In this document: positions 32,037 through 41,825 of the stretch, piece after piece
How positions within the stretch are numbered: position 1 is the first letter of the stretch
How the letters are laid out: each line of letters begins with the position of its first letter
Assembly (NCBI RefSeq): GCF_037102585.1
Contig: NW_027043829.1
Location: 1,488,001 to 1,552,000 of the forward strand
DNA from: Saccharomycopsis crataegensis
Taxonomy: Eukaryota > Ascomycota > Saccharomycetes > Ascoideales > Saccharomycopsidaceae
Direction of reading: 5' to 3'
Length of the DNA: 64,000 nt
Translations under genes and position numbers: made by a program
Notes under the pieces: generated by a model
Database searches by the model: none
Seen by the model: only the letters and a program-made list of their open reading frames with translations
What the model was told of the DNA's origin: nothing

Positions 32037-32186
32037 CTTTGCAATTTAAAAGAGAGTGAAATCTATAGTTAGAAAAAGTTGATGCAAAAAAAAGAATTTT
32101 AATGCCGGCCCCAGGAATCGAACCTGGGTCTAGTCGGCCACAACGACTCGTACTGACCACTATACTAGGCCGGCTGATGTGTTAGT
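32037..32186. repeat. Inverted repeat arm A, first part (tRNA-His and its 3' flank)
   Basis: This segment is the reverse complement of 54808-54953 with a few differences. It includes the tRNA-His gene and about 65 bases beyond its 3' end. The repeat continues at 37152 after the Ty3/gypsy insertion. The TTAGT at 32182-32186 is the left copy of the element's target duplication. Confidence 0.9.
32103..32174 (-). tRNA. tRNA-His (GUG)
   Basis: The minus strand folds with acceptor GCCGGCC/GGCCGGC, anticodon stem AGTCG/CGACT and loop TTGTGGC (anticodon GTG). The T loop is TTCGATT. There is no intron. The extra G-1 of tRNA-His is added after transcription and is not encoded. Its sequence is identical to the second tRNA-His at 54814-54885. 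Confidence 0.95.
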
Positions 32187-32515
32187 TGTTATATTATTGG
32201 ATCATGGTTGGGTTGAGTCCTGGTTACCAACGGTATGGTACCATACGAAACCATGATCTGCATTACCTCATCGAGGTATCACTTTATGTCCCACCGCTTA
32301 TCTCTTATCCTTGTCGTATCGCCTTATGTTTAGCCTTTTATTCCCAGAACGGGTCCAACACCCCATTATTAGTTTCAATCATTTTATTTATTTAAGGATT
32401 CAACATTCCTCTTGTTTTCACCTTTATTTAGTTTAAGAGAAGGATCATCTTTGTGATCACCTAATTTGAATCTTCTTGGTCGAGAACAATCATCGACAAG
32501 AAGCAGAGTGTAACA
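32187..32515 (+). repeat. 5' LTR of the Ty3/gypsy element
   Basis: 329 bp, starting TGTTATATTATTGG and ending GAGTGTAACA, so the ends form the short inverted repeat TGTTA/TAACA. The sequence is the same as the 3' LTR at 36823. The short open frame inside both LTRs is a by-product of duplication, not a gene. Confidence 0.95.
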
Positions 32516-32517
32516 TT

Positions 32518-32536
32518 TGGTAGCACCACTAGGTTT
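32518..32536 (+). other. Primer-binding site, initiator tRNA-Met type
   Basis: TGGTAGCACCACTAGGTTT begins two bases after the 5' LTR. It resembles the complement of the 3' end of yeast initiator tRNA-Met (TGGTAGCGCCGCTCGGTTT), the primer used by Ty3-type elements, with a few differences that may reflect this species' own tRNA. Confidence 0.75.
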
Positions 32537-32539
32537 AAA

Positions 32540-33358
32540 ATGAATAACGCGGAACGCGAAAAGTTGTTGTTGAACAACATGCCGGTCTACGACGGATCCG
32601 ACGACCTATCATTGATTCTCTCTTGGATGGATCACTTTAAGATTATTATGCCCAAACTATCCGGATCCCGAGAGGAAAAACTCCTTTTGATTTCGGTGAA
32701 ACTCCGGGGGGATGCGATGACCTGGTATGCGAAGTTTTTAGCCACGGCTGACGAAAAGTCAACCGACTCCGATCTCAGTGACATGCTCACCAGTTTCAGA
32801 GCCTACTTTTTACCTGCAAACTTCCAGCAGATGCTTCTCAATCAACTCGCAGAATTGTCACAAACCACGTCCGTCAACGCCTACAATCGGAGCTTCGACC
32901 GTTTGGTTAATCAATTAGACAACCCAAACCCCGCCCATCTCTTGGCCACCTACATACAGGGGCTCAAGAGAGACATGAGAATTCATGTTGTCGCTAAGGA
33001 GCCCCGCGGTTTTATAGAGGCTCAACGTTATGCTGACATCCTCGATATGGCTTCTTTCGGCGCGCCCTTGGCGATGAAGGTTTTTGCTGGTACTCGGACC
33101 CAACCATCATACCGATCAAGCATGAGGGAGACCCCTCCGAAGAGGACCCGTATCAACGCATTACCTCAATCTCAAGGACCTAGGGGTCCAAGAGGCCCAA
33201 GAAGGGTTTTGCGCTGCTACTTATGTCAGGAGGAAGGACACATGGTCCATCAGTGCTCAAAACTTCGTGATGCTCAAGCCGCCATTAAATCTGCAGACTT
33301 AAGGGACGAAGAACCTTTCCAAGATATTGCCATGGTTGAAGGGCCAAAAAACTGGTAA
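32540..33358 (+). CDS. gag of the Ty3/gypsy element
   Basis: 272 residues. The first two-thirds match the capsid-like retrotransposon Gag domain (MTWYAKFLA and QLAELSQTTSVNAYNRSFD segments). A single CCHC zinc knuckle, CYLCQEEGHMVHQC, lies near the C-terminus behind a basic, Pro/Arg-rich stretch. The frame opens four bases beyond the primer-binding site. Confidence 0.9.
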   Translation: MNNAEREKLLLNNMPVYDGSDDLSLILSWMDHFKIIMPKLSGSREEKLLLISVKLRGDAMTWYAKFLATADEKSTDSDLSDMLTSFRAYFLPANFQQMLLNQLAELSQTTSVNAYNRSFDRLVNQLDNPNPAHLLATYIQGLKRDMRIHVVAKEPRGFIEAQRYADILDMASFGAPLAMKVFAGTRTQPSYRSSMRETPPKRTRINALPQSQGPRGPRGPRRVLRCYLCQEEGHMVHQCSKLRDAQAAIKSADLRDEEPFQDIAMVEGPKNW

Positions 33359-33381
33359 GCCGACACAACCCAGAGCCCGTT

Positions 33382-36300
33382 GTGTTGGCTAGTATTACCA
33401 CTACTGCTGACCCTCTCAACCTACCCCTCATTACTATGAATGTTAAGGTAGGTTCAATCAATGTAACCGCCCTATTAGACTGTGGCGCAACTGCTAATTA
33501 CATTAAAAAGAGCACCATGGAAAAGTTAGGACTACAAGAAATTCCGTTAAAGAGAAGTCGTCGGGTGTTTGACGCCTTTGGGAAGCCACATGAACGGTTG
33601 GCTTATTGGTCCAATGTTGACATGTGTATATCACGCAATACATGTCAGATCGATTACAACTTCAGAGGGTTCGTCACCCAGAACGTAGATCAGGAAGTCA
33701 TTTTAGGACTCCCTTTTTTTATACAATTTTATCAGGAATTGTTACCATTATTTCAAGAAATTAAAGAGAACAAAAATCAAACCAATAACCTGCTTACTCT
33801 AAATCTCCTATCAGCTGAGGAGACTAACCGGCTCTTAAAGAGTAAGTCAACTGAATGTTATTTGGCTTTGGTCAAAATGGTCGCGGATGACCACGTGACT
33901 ACAGAACAAGAAAAAGTTCGAACTACAAAAGAAGAAGAAATTTTTAAACAATATGCAGACGTTTTCCAATTGAAGTTACCAGAAGGAGGATCTAACTTCA
34001 CCAGAGTCAAACACGAGATACATGTGTTGAGCGACTCCAAGGCACCATTCAAAGCTCCATACCGACTCTCACCTCAAGATCGAGCCGAGCTCAAGACGCA
34101 GATTAATGAACTACTCCGGCAAAAGTTAATATTTCCGGTTGCGTCTCCTTATGGAGCCCCAGTGCTTTTTGTTAAGAAGAAGGACGGAACGAAACGGCTC
34201 TGTGTGGATTACCGAGGCTTAAATGAGATAACTATCAAGTCAAGATTTCCACTACCAAGAATAGATGACCTACTCGACCTCATCAAGAACGCCAAAATAT
34301 TTTCCAAGCTTGATTTGGTTTCCGGTTATCATCAAATCGCCATCAGCCCAGCTGATCGGCACAAAACCGCCATGGTCACGCCGTTTGGCCAATACGGTTG
34401 GAATTGTATGCCGTTTGGCCTCACGAATGCTCCTGCCACGTTCCAACTGGCTATGAATGAATTACTTTTACCGCTTGAAGAATTTTGCGTCGTCTACTTA
34501 GACGACGTATTGATTTTCAGCACAAGTGAGGCCGAGCATCGTAAGCATATTGATGTTGTGATATCTACCCTCCAAAAAGCTGGTTTAATTATTAGCAAAC
34601 GCAAATCAGAATTCTTTTTGGCTAAAGTCTCGTTCCTTGGTTACCAGATCGATGCCGCCGGTGTTCATGTGGAGCCTGGGAAAATTGAAGCTATCCAACG
34701 ATTTACGGTATCCACCCCGGAAGAAGCTCATTCTTTTATAGGATTAGCCAGTTATTACCGCCGTTTTATTGAGCACTTTGCCGAATTAGCCCGCCCTGTC
34801 CATCAATATGTCAACGGGAAGATAGAATACAGTGACGAGGTAAAGAACGCGGTTGGCGAGTTAAAGCGGAAATTGATTTCTGCTCCGGTCCTTATGAATT
34901 TCGACAGTACCAAGCCACTCCGAGTCACAACCGACGCCTCTGGTTTTACTTTAGGCGCCGTGTTGGAACATGTGGCCCCGAATGGAAAAACAGAGGGTGT
35001 GGTGGCCTACTTTTCGAAGGGCCTTATCGGGGCTCAACTTAGGTACCCAGTCAGGGAGAAGGAACTTTTAGCCATCATTGAGTCATTGAAGAAGTGGCGT
35101 CACTACCTCGTCGCTCCATTTGAAGTGGTAACTGACCATCATTCCCTCACCTACCTCAATTCCGCCAAGAATGAAGGCAATCAAAGATTGCTCAGATGGC
35201 AAGATTTCATTGCGGACTTTAACTTTACGGTGAAATACCGTCCCGGAGTTACCAATAAAGCTGCTGATGCTTTATCGCGAATGAAAATCAATGCCATGAC
35301 TATTGACTCGGTTGGTGAAGACGAATATAAGGCTGATGCTTATTTTTCCGAAGTATGGAAGGTCCTTGACGGGGAATTGGAGTGTCCGAAAGAACTAAAA
35401 TCCATTATTCAACGGTATCAGTTTGCTGAGTTGGCAGGACGCCGACAAATCATTTACCAAATGACTCCGATTGACAAACCCCGGCTTTGTGTGCCTGGAG
35501 GGAAAACCAGATACCGGTTATTGCAAGGCGTCCACACGGCCGAGGCTGCGCTTCATATGGGTACGACCAAGATGCTATATCAGTTACAGGAGAGTGGGTT
35601 CTACTGGCCTAAGATGCTTAAGACTATTGCCCTGTTTGTCAAGAAGTGTGATATTTGTACGAAGGTAAAACCCACGAATAGACGCCCGGAGGGAATGCTA
35701 CAAACCCCAACGATTCCTGCCCAGAGATGGTCTAACCTTACTATGGATTTTATAACAGGTTTTACTCCGAGCCGCGGTTTCGATTCAATATTCGTGGTGG
35801 TGGATAGACTTACCAAAAGAGCAGTGTTCGTGCCTCATAAGAAAACCGATGATGCCGAAGCGGTTGCTAATTTATTTATGGATTATGTTGTCCGAGACCA
35901 TGGCCTTCCAATGTCCATCATTTCTGATCGAGACCCACTCTTCATCAGTCACATGTGGAAGACCCTTACCAAAATGTTAGGTGTTTCCCAGGATCTCTCC
36001 ACCTCTGGCCACCCCGAGACAGATGGCCAGACCGAACGACTCAACAGGGTATTGGTTCAATTGATGAGAACGTTGGCTGCTTCTCACGCGATTGAATGGG
36101 CTAAGTACTTGGGCATGGCACAGTTTGCCTACAACTCTCAGTACCAACTGGCTATTAGAACCACACCGTTTTTTGCTGATTTGGGCTATCATCCAAGATA
36201 TTGGCAAATCATTCATGATATTCCATTGGCCACCGCGATTGGTGATGACTCTATGATTGGGGGGTACGAATTTGTTCATCGGCAAGAAAGGATCTTGGAA

Positions 36301-36822
36301 TCAATTCAAGTACAATTAGCCGATACTCAAAAGGAGACAACAGCGAAGGTGAATAGAAAACGCTCCGACGTGGAATATAAGGAAGGAGAATATGTGTTAT
36401 TACACCGCCACGCGTTCAGAACAGCCCGAACTAGCAAGCAAAAGTTCTTACCGCCATTCCAAGGTCCGTATAAAATCGTCAAGGTACTAAATAACACCGC
36501 CTTCCAAATCCAAGTCTCAAGCAGGAAGATAATTACTGCCAATATACAATGGGTGAGGAAATATCACGCTATCCACATGATACTACCAGAAGTGGAAAGC
36601 GACCCGTGGTACAAGGAAAACATATCGGAAATCCAAATGATTGTTGATCTCGAAAAGGACTACGCCCTTGTCATGTACCCAGGGAAGGCAGACCCAGTGC
36701 CTGTCCCCGAAACTTGGATCCGTTTAATTCCTCATGAGAAACGGATTACACTCCTCGACGAGCTTGATGACTTTTTGGCTAACAATAATGATCGAGACGA
36801 CTCATTCTCCGAGGGGGGATAA
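33382..36822 (+). CDS. pol of the Ty3/gypsy element (PR-RT-RNaseH-IN)
   Basis: The frame is about 1146 residues and in one piece. In order it contains an aspartic protease motif (ALLDCGATANYI), reverse transcriptase with VYLDDVLIFS, RNase H (VTTDASGFTLGAVL), an integrase HHCC zinc region (HMGTTKML...CDICTKVKP) and the integrase core with TMDFITGF, ISDRDPLF and DGQTERLNR. This domain order defines Ty3/gypsy rather than Ty1/copia. The listed start is a GTG, so the true beginning, if translated as a fusion with gag, is not fixed. Confidence 0.93.
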   Translation: MLASITTTADPLNLPLITMNVKVGSINVTALLDCGATANYIKKSTMEKLGLQEIPLKRSRRVFDAFGKPHERLAYWSNVDMCISRNTCQIDYNFRGFVTQNVDQEVILGLPFFIQFYQELLPLFQEIKENKNQTNNLLTLNLLSAEETNRLLKSKSTECYLALVKMVADDHVTTEQEKVRTTKEEEIFKQYADVFQLKLPEGGSNFTRVKHEIHVLSDSKAPFKAPYRLSPQDRAELKTQINELLRQKLIFPVASPYGAPVLFVKKKDGTKRLCVDYRGLNEITIKSRFPLPRIDDLLDLIKNAKIFSKLDLVSGYHQIAISPADRHKTAMVTPFGQYGWNCMPFGLTNAPATFQLAMNELLLPLEEFCVVYLDDVLIFSTSEAEHRKHIDVVISTLQKAGLIISKRKSEFFLAKVSFLGYQIDAAGVHVEPGKIEAIQRFTVSTPEEAHSFIGLASYYRRFIEHFAELARPVHQYVNGKIEYSDEVKNAVGELKRKLISAPVLMNFDSTKPLRVTTDASGFTLGAVLEHVAPNGKTEGVVAYFSKGLIGAQLRYPVREKELLAIIESLKKWRHYLVAPFEVVTDHHSLTYLNSAKNEGNQRLLRWQDFIADFNFTVKYRPGVTNKAADALSRMKINAMTIDSVGEDEYKADAYFSEVWKVLDGELECPKELKSIIQRYQFAELAGRRQIIYQMTPIDKPRLCVPGGKTRYRLLQGVHTAEAALHMGTTKMLYQLQESGFYWPKMLKTIALFVKKCDICTKVKPTNRRPEGMLQTPTIPAQRWSNLTMDFITGFTPSRGFDSIFVVVDRLTKRAVFVPHKKTDDAEAVANLFMDYVVRDHGLPMSIISDRDPLFISHMWKTLTKMLGVSQDLSTSGHPETDGQTERLNRVLVQLMRTLAASHAIEWAKYLGMAQFAYNSQYQLAIRTTPFFADLGYHPRYWQIIHDIPLATAIGDDSMIGGYEFVHRQERILESIQVQLADTQKETTAKVNRKRSDVEYKEGEYVLLHRHAFRTARTSKQKFLPPFQGPYKIVKVLNNTAFQIQVSSRKIITANIQWVRKYHAIHMILPEVESDPWYKENISEIQMIVDLEKDYALVMYPGKADPVPVPETWIRLIPHEKRITLLDELDDFLANNNDRDDSFSEGG
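36811..36822 (+). other. Polypurine tract of the Ty3/gypsy element
   Basis: GAGGGGGGATAA directly precedes the 3' LTR and overlaps the end of pol. It is the expected plus-strand priming site. Confidence 0.8.
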
Positions 36823-37151
36823 TGTTATATTATTGGATCATGGTTGGGTTGAGTCCTGGTTACCAACGGTATGGTACCATACGAAACCATGATCTGCATT
36901 ACCTCATCGAGGTATCACTTTATGTCCCACCGCTTATCTCTTATCCTTGTCGTATCGCCTTATGTTTAGCCTTTTATTCCCAGAACGGGTCCAACACCCC
37001 ATTATTAGTTTCAATCATTTTATTTATTTAAGGATTCAACATTCCTCTTGTTTTCACCTTTATTTAGTTTAAGAGAAGGATCATCTTTGTGATCACCTAA
37101 TTTGAATCTTCTTGGTCGAGAACAATCATCGACAAGAAGCAGAGTGTAACA
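36823..37151 (+). repeat. 3' LTR of the Ty3/gypsy element
   Basis: 329 bp, identical as read to the 5' LTR, ending GAGTGTAACA and followed by the target duplication TTAGT. Confidence 0.95.
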
Positions 37152-37515
37152 TTAGTGTTTGTTTTTTTATCAGCCAGAGATGAGACATATATCAAGGTGC
37201 TAAGCGCACTACATTTATAACCCAATCACTATTTGTTGTTATTACTAAAACATACAGAGACTCAATAATTACAAAAACCTCATTATCATTGTTGAATTTA
37301 GCTGCAAATTACTATCTACTTTATTTTTTTACCCTTCATTATCTTTATTATTCCATTATTGCCTATTATATACTGCATCTAAACACCCTCCCACTCTTAT
37401 TCTATTTATTATATATGGACGGGTTCTACATCCCGATTTATTTTTTAATTATCTTTTTATATCTTAAATAAGCTACAGATTTCTTTACGACTATATTACT
37501 ATATTACTATAAATT
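37152..37515. repeat. Inverted repeat arm A, second part (LTR-like 0.36-kb segment)
   Basis: This is the continuation of arm A after the Ty3/gypsy insertion. It matches the reverse complement of 54449-54812 with only about three substitutions, a 1-base indel and a 10-base indel, so roughly 99 percent identity. The segment is non-coding and AT-rich. TGTTAG at its tRNA end and a TTACA/TTTCA near the other end hint at an old solo LTR of another family, but I could not find a clean target duplication. Confidence 0.85.
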
Positions 37516-38211
37516 ACAACTGATCTATGGATACCTGTAGGCACTCAAGACCACTGGTCAATAAAATTGAGGGTGAAAGTAACAACGAACACAAAAAGAT
37601 TCAGAAAAATCTAGAGAAACAATTCAAACCAAACAATTTTTTTACTTGCTGTAGAAAATTGACACATATGGAACAGCTGTATTACGAACTATGGGCTGAC
37701 TGGAAATGTTTTGTACAAAAAAAATGCTAAACAATAAATAAGATTTCTCAAGGGCAACAGAAGGCAGGGATATTAGAAGATCCAAGATAAGTGGTAGAAA
37801 ATAAAGCATATATGTTTACTAAAACGTCGTACACCATTCCAACAAAATAGGATCTCTAAATCAGACATTTTTAATAACATTGAGGATCAACTACAATTGT
37901 GCAATTGGCCAAGGAAAAGATTATCGACTTCAAAATATCCGGCGCGGAAGCTAATGAAAGTGCACAATGCCTGCCTAAAAACACTATTGTTAATTTTCCT
38001 TCCCATGTATTTTTTTGAAGTTCGCTGCTATTTATTTTTATGAGCCTTAATATAAAGGAAGAATTTTTTAGACATGAGCAACGCTAAAAGTACGTTCAAA
38101 AATAACGCAATAGGTAAACATACATAACTATTCAAACTTTCCGGTCCGGCCGGAAGCACGTGACCTAACAGTTTACTACAAAATTATAAAAAAATAATGG
38201 TATCCATCCAA
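37516..38211. other. Spacer between the repeat and tRNA-Ala
   Basis: AT-rich sequence without recognisable genes. A 67-codon open frame at 37527-37730 begins with ATG but resembles nothing I know and is near the chance level. A CCGGTCCGGCCGG palindromic patch lies near 38140-38153, just upstream of tRNA-Ala. Confidence 0.4.
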
Positions 38212-38284
38212 GGGCGTGTGGCGCAGTTGGTAGCGCGCTCCCTTAGCATGGGAGAGGTCTTGGGTTCAATTCCCAACTCGTCCA
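38212..38284 (+). tRNA. tRNA-Ala (AGC)
   Basis: GGGCGTGTGGCGCAGTTGG opens the gene, the anticodon arm is CTCCC-TTAGCAT-GGGAG (anticodon AGC), and the 3' end is CTCGTCCA. Apart from a few bases in the D and T arms this is the same as S. cerevisiae tRNA-Ala(AGC), including its acceptor mismatch. No intron. Confidence 0.95.
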
Positions 38285-38483
38285 GTAAATTAAATTTTTG
38301 CTCCTCTAAGAATATATTAAAACCTTCGTGAATTATTCTCTTTTTTTATAGGAACTGATCTCTTTTTTCTCTTCACCACTTTAATGACACCACCACCTTA
38401 CAGAGAATGCAAGCATTCCAATCATTTTTTTAATTGATTTATATAACTTAACCAGAAATTCTACAACTTCATTTCCCAAAGAT

Positions 38484-39959
38484 CTACTCATCGTCAATAA
38501 TACCATCCATTAGCTTACCATAGCAAGTGCTTAAAAAGTCATTAAAATGCTCATATGGCTTCTCACCAAGAAGGACCCCACATAGATTACAAAACAGCGT
38601 TTGACATTGGGTGCATTTCATTTTGTTGCACCCACCTTCTCTTTCAATAATGGTTTTACATCCACGACATCTCGTGAAATCTTTACCTTCGTCACTTTTT
38701 AAAAACGCTCTAAATTCTTTTTCATACTTATATTCTCTGACAGACTTTTTTAGCCTATCAATCGACCAGAACTCCTCCAATCTCCTGAATATTTCTGAAT
38801 TTTCTGCAGCATCACAAATTTGTTCAAGAATAGATTCTGGGATAGCATCATCAATGACACTTAGACATTCATTATTTTCCCCATGCCATGAATGAAGACA
38901 CTGGGAACAATATGCATACTTGCAGAATGGACAAATTAATAAACCAGCGATAATTCTGTAATTGATGGAGTACGCCTTTATGTCATCATCTTCTTCATCT
39001 TCGTCAATTTTATTTATTAGTTGGCTTTCGTTGATAACGAAGAATCTTCGACAAGACAATCGGGGACATTGACTAGTGTTGCCAGTAAAGCTGTGTTCCA
39101 TTTGATCAATTTTCTTGGTATAAGATAAATCTCTATACTTTTTAATCATTTGATCATCCTGAACCACCGCAGCGATGTATTCTATAGTGAATTCTGGAAT
39201 TAAAATCTTTCGTAAAATTGATTTAATGTCCTTGATTTTTATGTCATCTCTATATTTATGATAGACATTCCCCCGCGAGTATTTCTTTAGAATGTTGTGC
39301 TGTTGCAGTCGCTTCACACATTCGTAATGTGGACACTGTATTCCATGACTATCATTGTTTTCAATGGCATTGATCATATATTCCCGCAAACATCGCTGAC
39401 AAAAGACGTGACCACAGGAAGATGGAACGAATGAGCAGTCAATTCCTTTTTTCAGTTCTTGACAAATTTCGCAAATATATGTATTTTCTTGGAGCTGCTT
39501 TTGACAAGAAATGCGATTCCAACATAGCATTTTTCGATATATTACCGGATCTTTAATGTGTAGGCGGTTAGATAATCCAAATATCGAATTACTTTCCTCA
39601 TTAATATGGTCAATCATTGAAAAAATACACATATCTTGGGTATCCAAGTAAATTTGTTCAAGTTGTTCGATCAATCTGCAGATCTTACTTTCAGGAATCC
39701 ATCTGACAGAATCTAGAATTTGGATATCGGGACTTTTTTCATAAGGATAACCTTCGACTAATTTGAATTTAAATTTCAAGCTGGGTAGGTATTCAATGAT
39801 GTCCAGAAGTTTTTCATCGTCAGTGATGGTTACCGGGATCTCAGGATGAATTACAAGATCAATAGATCCTTCAAAGGTATCATAGTTGATTATTAATTCC
39901 TCATAAATAGCTTCAAGAGAACTAAGCTCTTGCAATCTTATGTCATCATTATCTGTCAT
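38484..39959 (-). CDS. ITT1: RWD plus RING-between-RING E3 ligase, Itt1/RNF14-like
   Basis: 491 residues. An RWD domain fills about 5-125 (LQELSSLEAIYEELI start, then the PYEKSPDIQI strand). RING1 starts at Cys163 (CEICQELKKG...SSCGHVFCQRCLREY), the in-between-RING domain has CPFCKYAYCSQCLHSWH, and RING2 has CRGCKTIIEREGGCNKMKC, where the Cys in GGCNKM is the expected catalytic cysteine of RBR ligases. The combination matches S. cerevisiae Itt1 and human RNF14. Itt1 interacts with release factors eRF1/eRF3 and modulates termination; RNF14 acts on stalled ribosomes. Complete, with no sign of introns. Confidence 0.8.
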   Translation of the reverse strand: MTDNDDIRLQELSSLEAIYEELIINYDTFEGSIDLVIHPEIPVTITDDEKLLDIIEYLPSLKFKFKLVEGYPYEKSPDIQILDSVRWIPESKICRLIEQLEQIYLDTQDMCIFSMIDHINEESNSIFGLSNRLHIKDPVIYRKMLCWNRISCQKQLQENTYICEICQELKKGIDCSFVPSSCGHVFCQRCLREYMINAIENNDSHGIQCPHYECVKRLQQHNILKKYSRGNVYHKYRDDIKIKDIKSILRKILIPEFTIEYIAAVVQDDQMIKKYRDLSYTKKIDQMEHSFTGNTSQCPRLSCRRFFVINESQLINKIDEDEEDDDIKAYSINYRIIAGLLICPFCKYAYCSQCLHSWHGENNECLSVIDDAIPESILEQICDAAENSEIFRRLEEFWSIDRLKKSVREYKYEKEFRAFLKSDEGKDFTRCRGCKTIIEREGGCNKMKCTQCQTLFCNLCGVLLGEKPYEHFNDFLSTCYGKLMDGIIDDE

Positions 39960-40254
39960 ATTTTTAAGGGCTTTGAAAAATTACTCAGGAAATCAACCAT
40001 AAAAACCAATTTTCTTGATGCTAGTAACAATAATTTTTCCGCACCGTGTGCCCCGATGCGTATTAATGATTTGATTTATTGCTTAAACAGTAACAATTAA
40101 TTGGGTTTTGAAAGACTTGGGGATTGTGAACGTGACCAGCACGTGAACAACTTTACAACCTTGCATTAGCTAGCTCTACAACTGTGAACCTCCTCATAAA
40201 AGTACCGTTAATCATTATTAGAAGTAAATAATAGGAACTGAAGAAATAAAAGAC

Positions 40255-41628
40255 TCAGAAATATACTGATAAAACATCGTCGATGAAAACTCCTAGCATC
40301 CAAGTATTACCAACAAAAAACAAGGCAGAGCTGACAAATAACCATGGATAGAAAGTGCTGATACCTAAGAATTCTAAATTATAAGCATTCAACAACCATA
40401 GGGCTTGTCCGAGGATCCAAACCATTAAACAAACGAGCCCCAATAATTTCTTGCCTTTCAATAATGTCGAACTTTCCAAATAGAATGGTAAAAATACCAT
40501 ATACCAGATAAAATACTGAGAGGTTATTACCTTATTGTAGTTGACAAAGGCAAATGTCTGAAGGAAAAAAGATATCAACAAGAGCATTGCTTTATCCTTG
40601 TTGATAGATTTTGATTGTGATTGAAATTTAAAATTGAAATTAAATAACAATGGAATGATTATGGCAGATACAAGGAACTGAGGGATGAATGCGAACTTCG
40701 TGAAATCAATTGATATAATTGAATCAGATTCTAGCGAAGATTTGAAATATAGCGACATGTTATAAATCGAAAAATTATGCCTGTGATCAGTTCTGATGAA
40801 ATGATAAAGATAACTATTGTACAAAAATTCATAGCCGTATGTTTGATACATTGCAGCCCCCAAGGCAAAAAATACCAACAAGGTTGTTATGGTGAATAAT
40901 AAGACTTTGGAGATGGATTTCAAGATTGGATTAACGATAAATGCTTGAAAATTGAATTTTTCACCATTGAGATTGATATCCTTGTAAACCAAATATAGTA
41001 TCACCGTCGGGAAATAGATTATTGGATAGAGTTTGTAATGAATTGAAATGGCAAAGAAAATTGCTGAAACAATTATGTTCTGCTTCACAATCAAAAAGTA
41101 TAAAAATGATGTTAGTAGGACAGTTAAGAAACTTTCAGAACTTCCTCTGGTACTAATGGTTATCACCATAGGATTTAACAACCATATTGCCGATAATACA
41201 AGATTCTTATAATTAGATTTCTTAGCGTCACGATTAAAGTAGTCCAATAACTTCAAAATTAAGATACCAGTAATTAGGTCACTGATAATAAACACGAATT
41301 TCCCAAATGAAAAACAAATCAATTCCAAAATTTCATTCTCTGGAACTTCAATGGCAGTCGGAACCAACAAATACGCGAGCAATGGGGTGTAACGATACGT
41401 TTCCCTAGAATAAGGTGATCTATTATATTTGTAGACGTATCTAGCAGCATCAGTAAAGACAACATAATCAATATCAGTATATTTCACTTCCATTGTAGCA
41501 TCTTGATACAAACCAAACAAAAAGAACCCAATTCTTAGCAAAAATGCTACTACAATGAGTAGCAAGTTGTGATTTTTTCGCAGTACGGGATTGGTTTCTT
41601 TGATAGATCTATTTTCATGAGATGTCAT
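40255..41628 (-). CDS. GPI14: GPI mannosyltransferase I
   Basis: 457 residues from the ATG at 41628; the frame's earlier start codon would be GTG. The first membrane segment (LLLIVVAFLLRIGFFLFGLY) is followed by the lumenal KYTDIDYVVFTDAARYV, whose DID is the catalytic acidic pair of the PIG-M family, and by SPYSRETYRYTPLLAYLLVP. About nine further hydrophobic segments follow. Gpi14/PIG-M adds the first mannose to the GPI anchor in the ER lumen, using dolichol-phosphate mannose. The length is near that of yeast Gpi14 (403) with a longer C-terminus. Confidence 0.85.
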   Translation of the reverse strand: MTSHENRSIKETNPVLRKNHNLLLIVVAFLLRIGFFLFGLYQDATMEVKYTDIDYVVFTDAARYVYKYNRSPYSRETYRYTPLLAYLLVPTAIEVPENEILELICFSFGKFVFIISDLITGILILKLLDYFNRDAKKSNYKNLVLSAIWLLNPMVITISTRGSSESFLTVLLTSFLYFLIVKQNIIVSAIFFAISIHYKLYPIIYFPTVILYLVYKDINLNGEKFNFQAFIVNPILKSISKVLLFTITTLLVFFALGAAMYQTYGYEFLYNSYLYHFIRTDHRHNFSIYNMSLYFKSSLESDSIISIDFTKFAFIPQFLVSAIIIPLLFNFNFKFQSQSKSINKDKAMLLLISFFLQTFAFVNYNKVITSQYFIWYMVFLPFYLESSTLLKGKKLLGLVCLMVWILGQALWLLNAYNLEFLGISTFYPWLFVSSALFFVGNTWMLGVFIDDVLSVYF

Positions 41629-41825
41629 AACGTTCTGAATCACTCGTCATCAAGTATAAAAGTGTGTAGATTTTTTGATACAGTATACTTTTTTGTTTTC
41701 GGAGACACTTCTTTTTTTCCTACAGTATGATATCTTTGTACCAGTGCCACGGGTAAATCTTGGGCCATACTATTGGCAGTATCTACCTATAAGATAAAAC
41801 AACATATATATACACATACACTTAT

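Larger units (their letters stand above)
32187..37151 (+). mobile_element. Ty3/gypsy (Metaviridae) LTR retrotransposon, looks whole
   Basis: The element is 4965 bp long: two 329-bp LTRs, a primer-binding site, gag, pol in PR-RT-RNaseH-IN order, and a polypurine tract. It is flanked by a 5-bp target duplication, TTAGT (32182-32186 and 37152-37156). The two LTRs read as identical, so the insertion is recent. It sits 8-12 bp upstream of the tRNA-His gene, as expected of Ty3-like integrases drawn to RNA polymerase III start sites. gag and pol lie in different frames; the family is known to link them by programmed frameshifting, but the mode used here is not determined. Confidence 0.95.

Noticed and set aside
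32186-32395. 69-codon frames at both LTRs
   Set aside because: They are duplicated only because the LTRs are. They have no similarity to element or host proteins.
37527-37730. 67-codon ATG frame between arm A and tRNA-Ala
   Set aside because: Near chance length in AT-rich DNA, no match, no clear promoter or neighbour logic.
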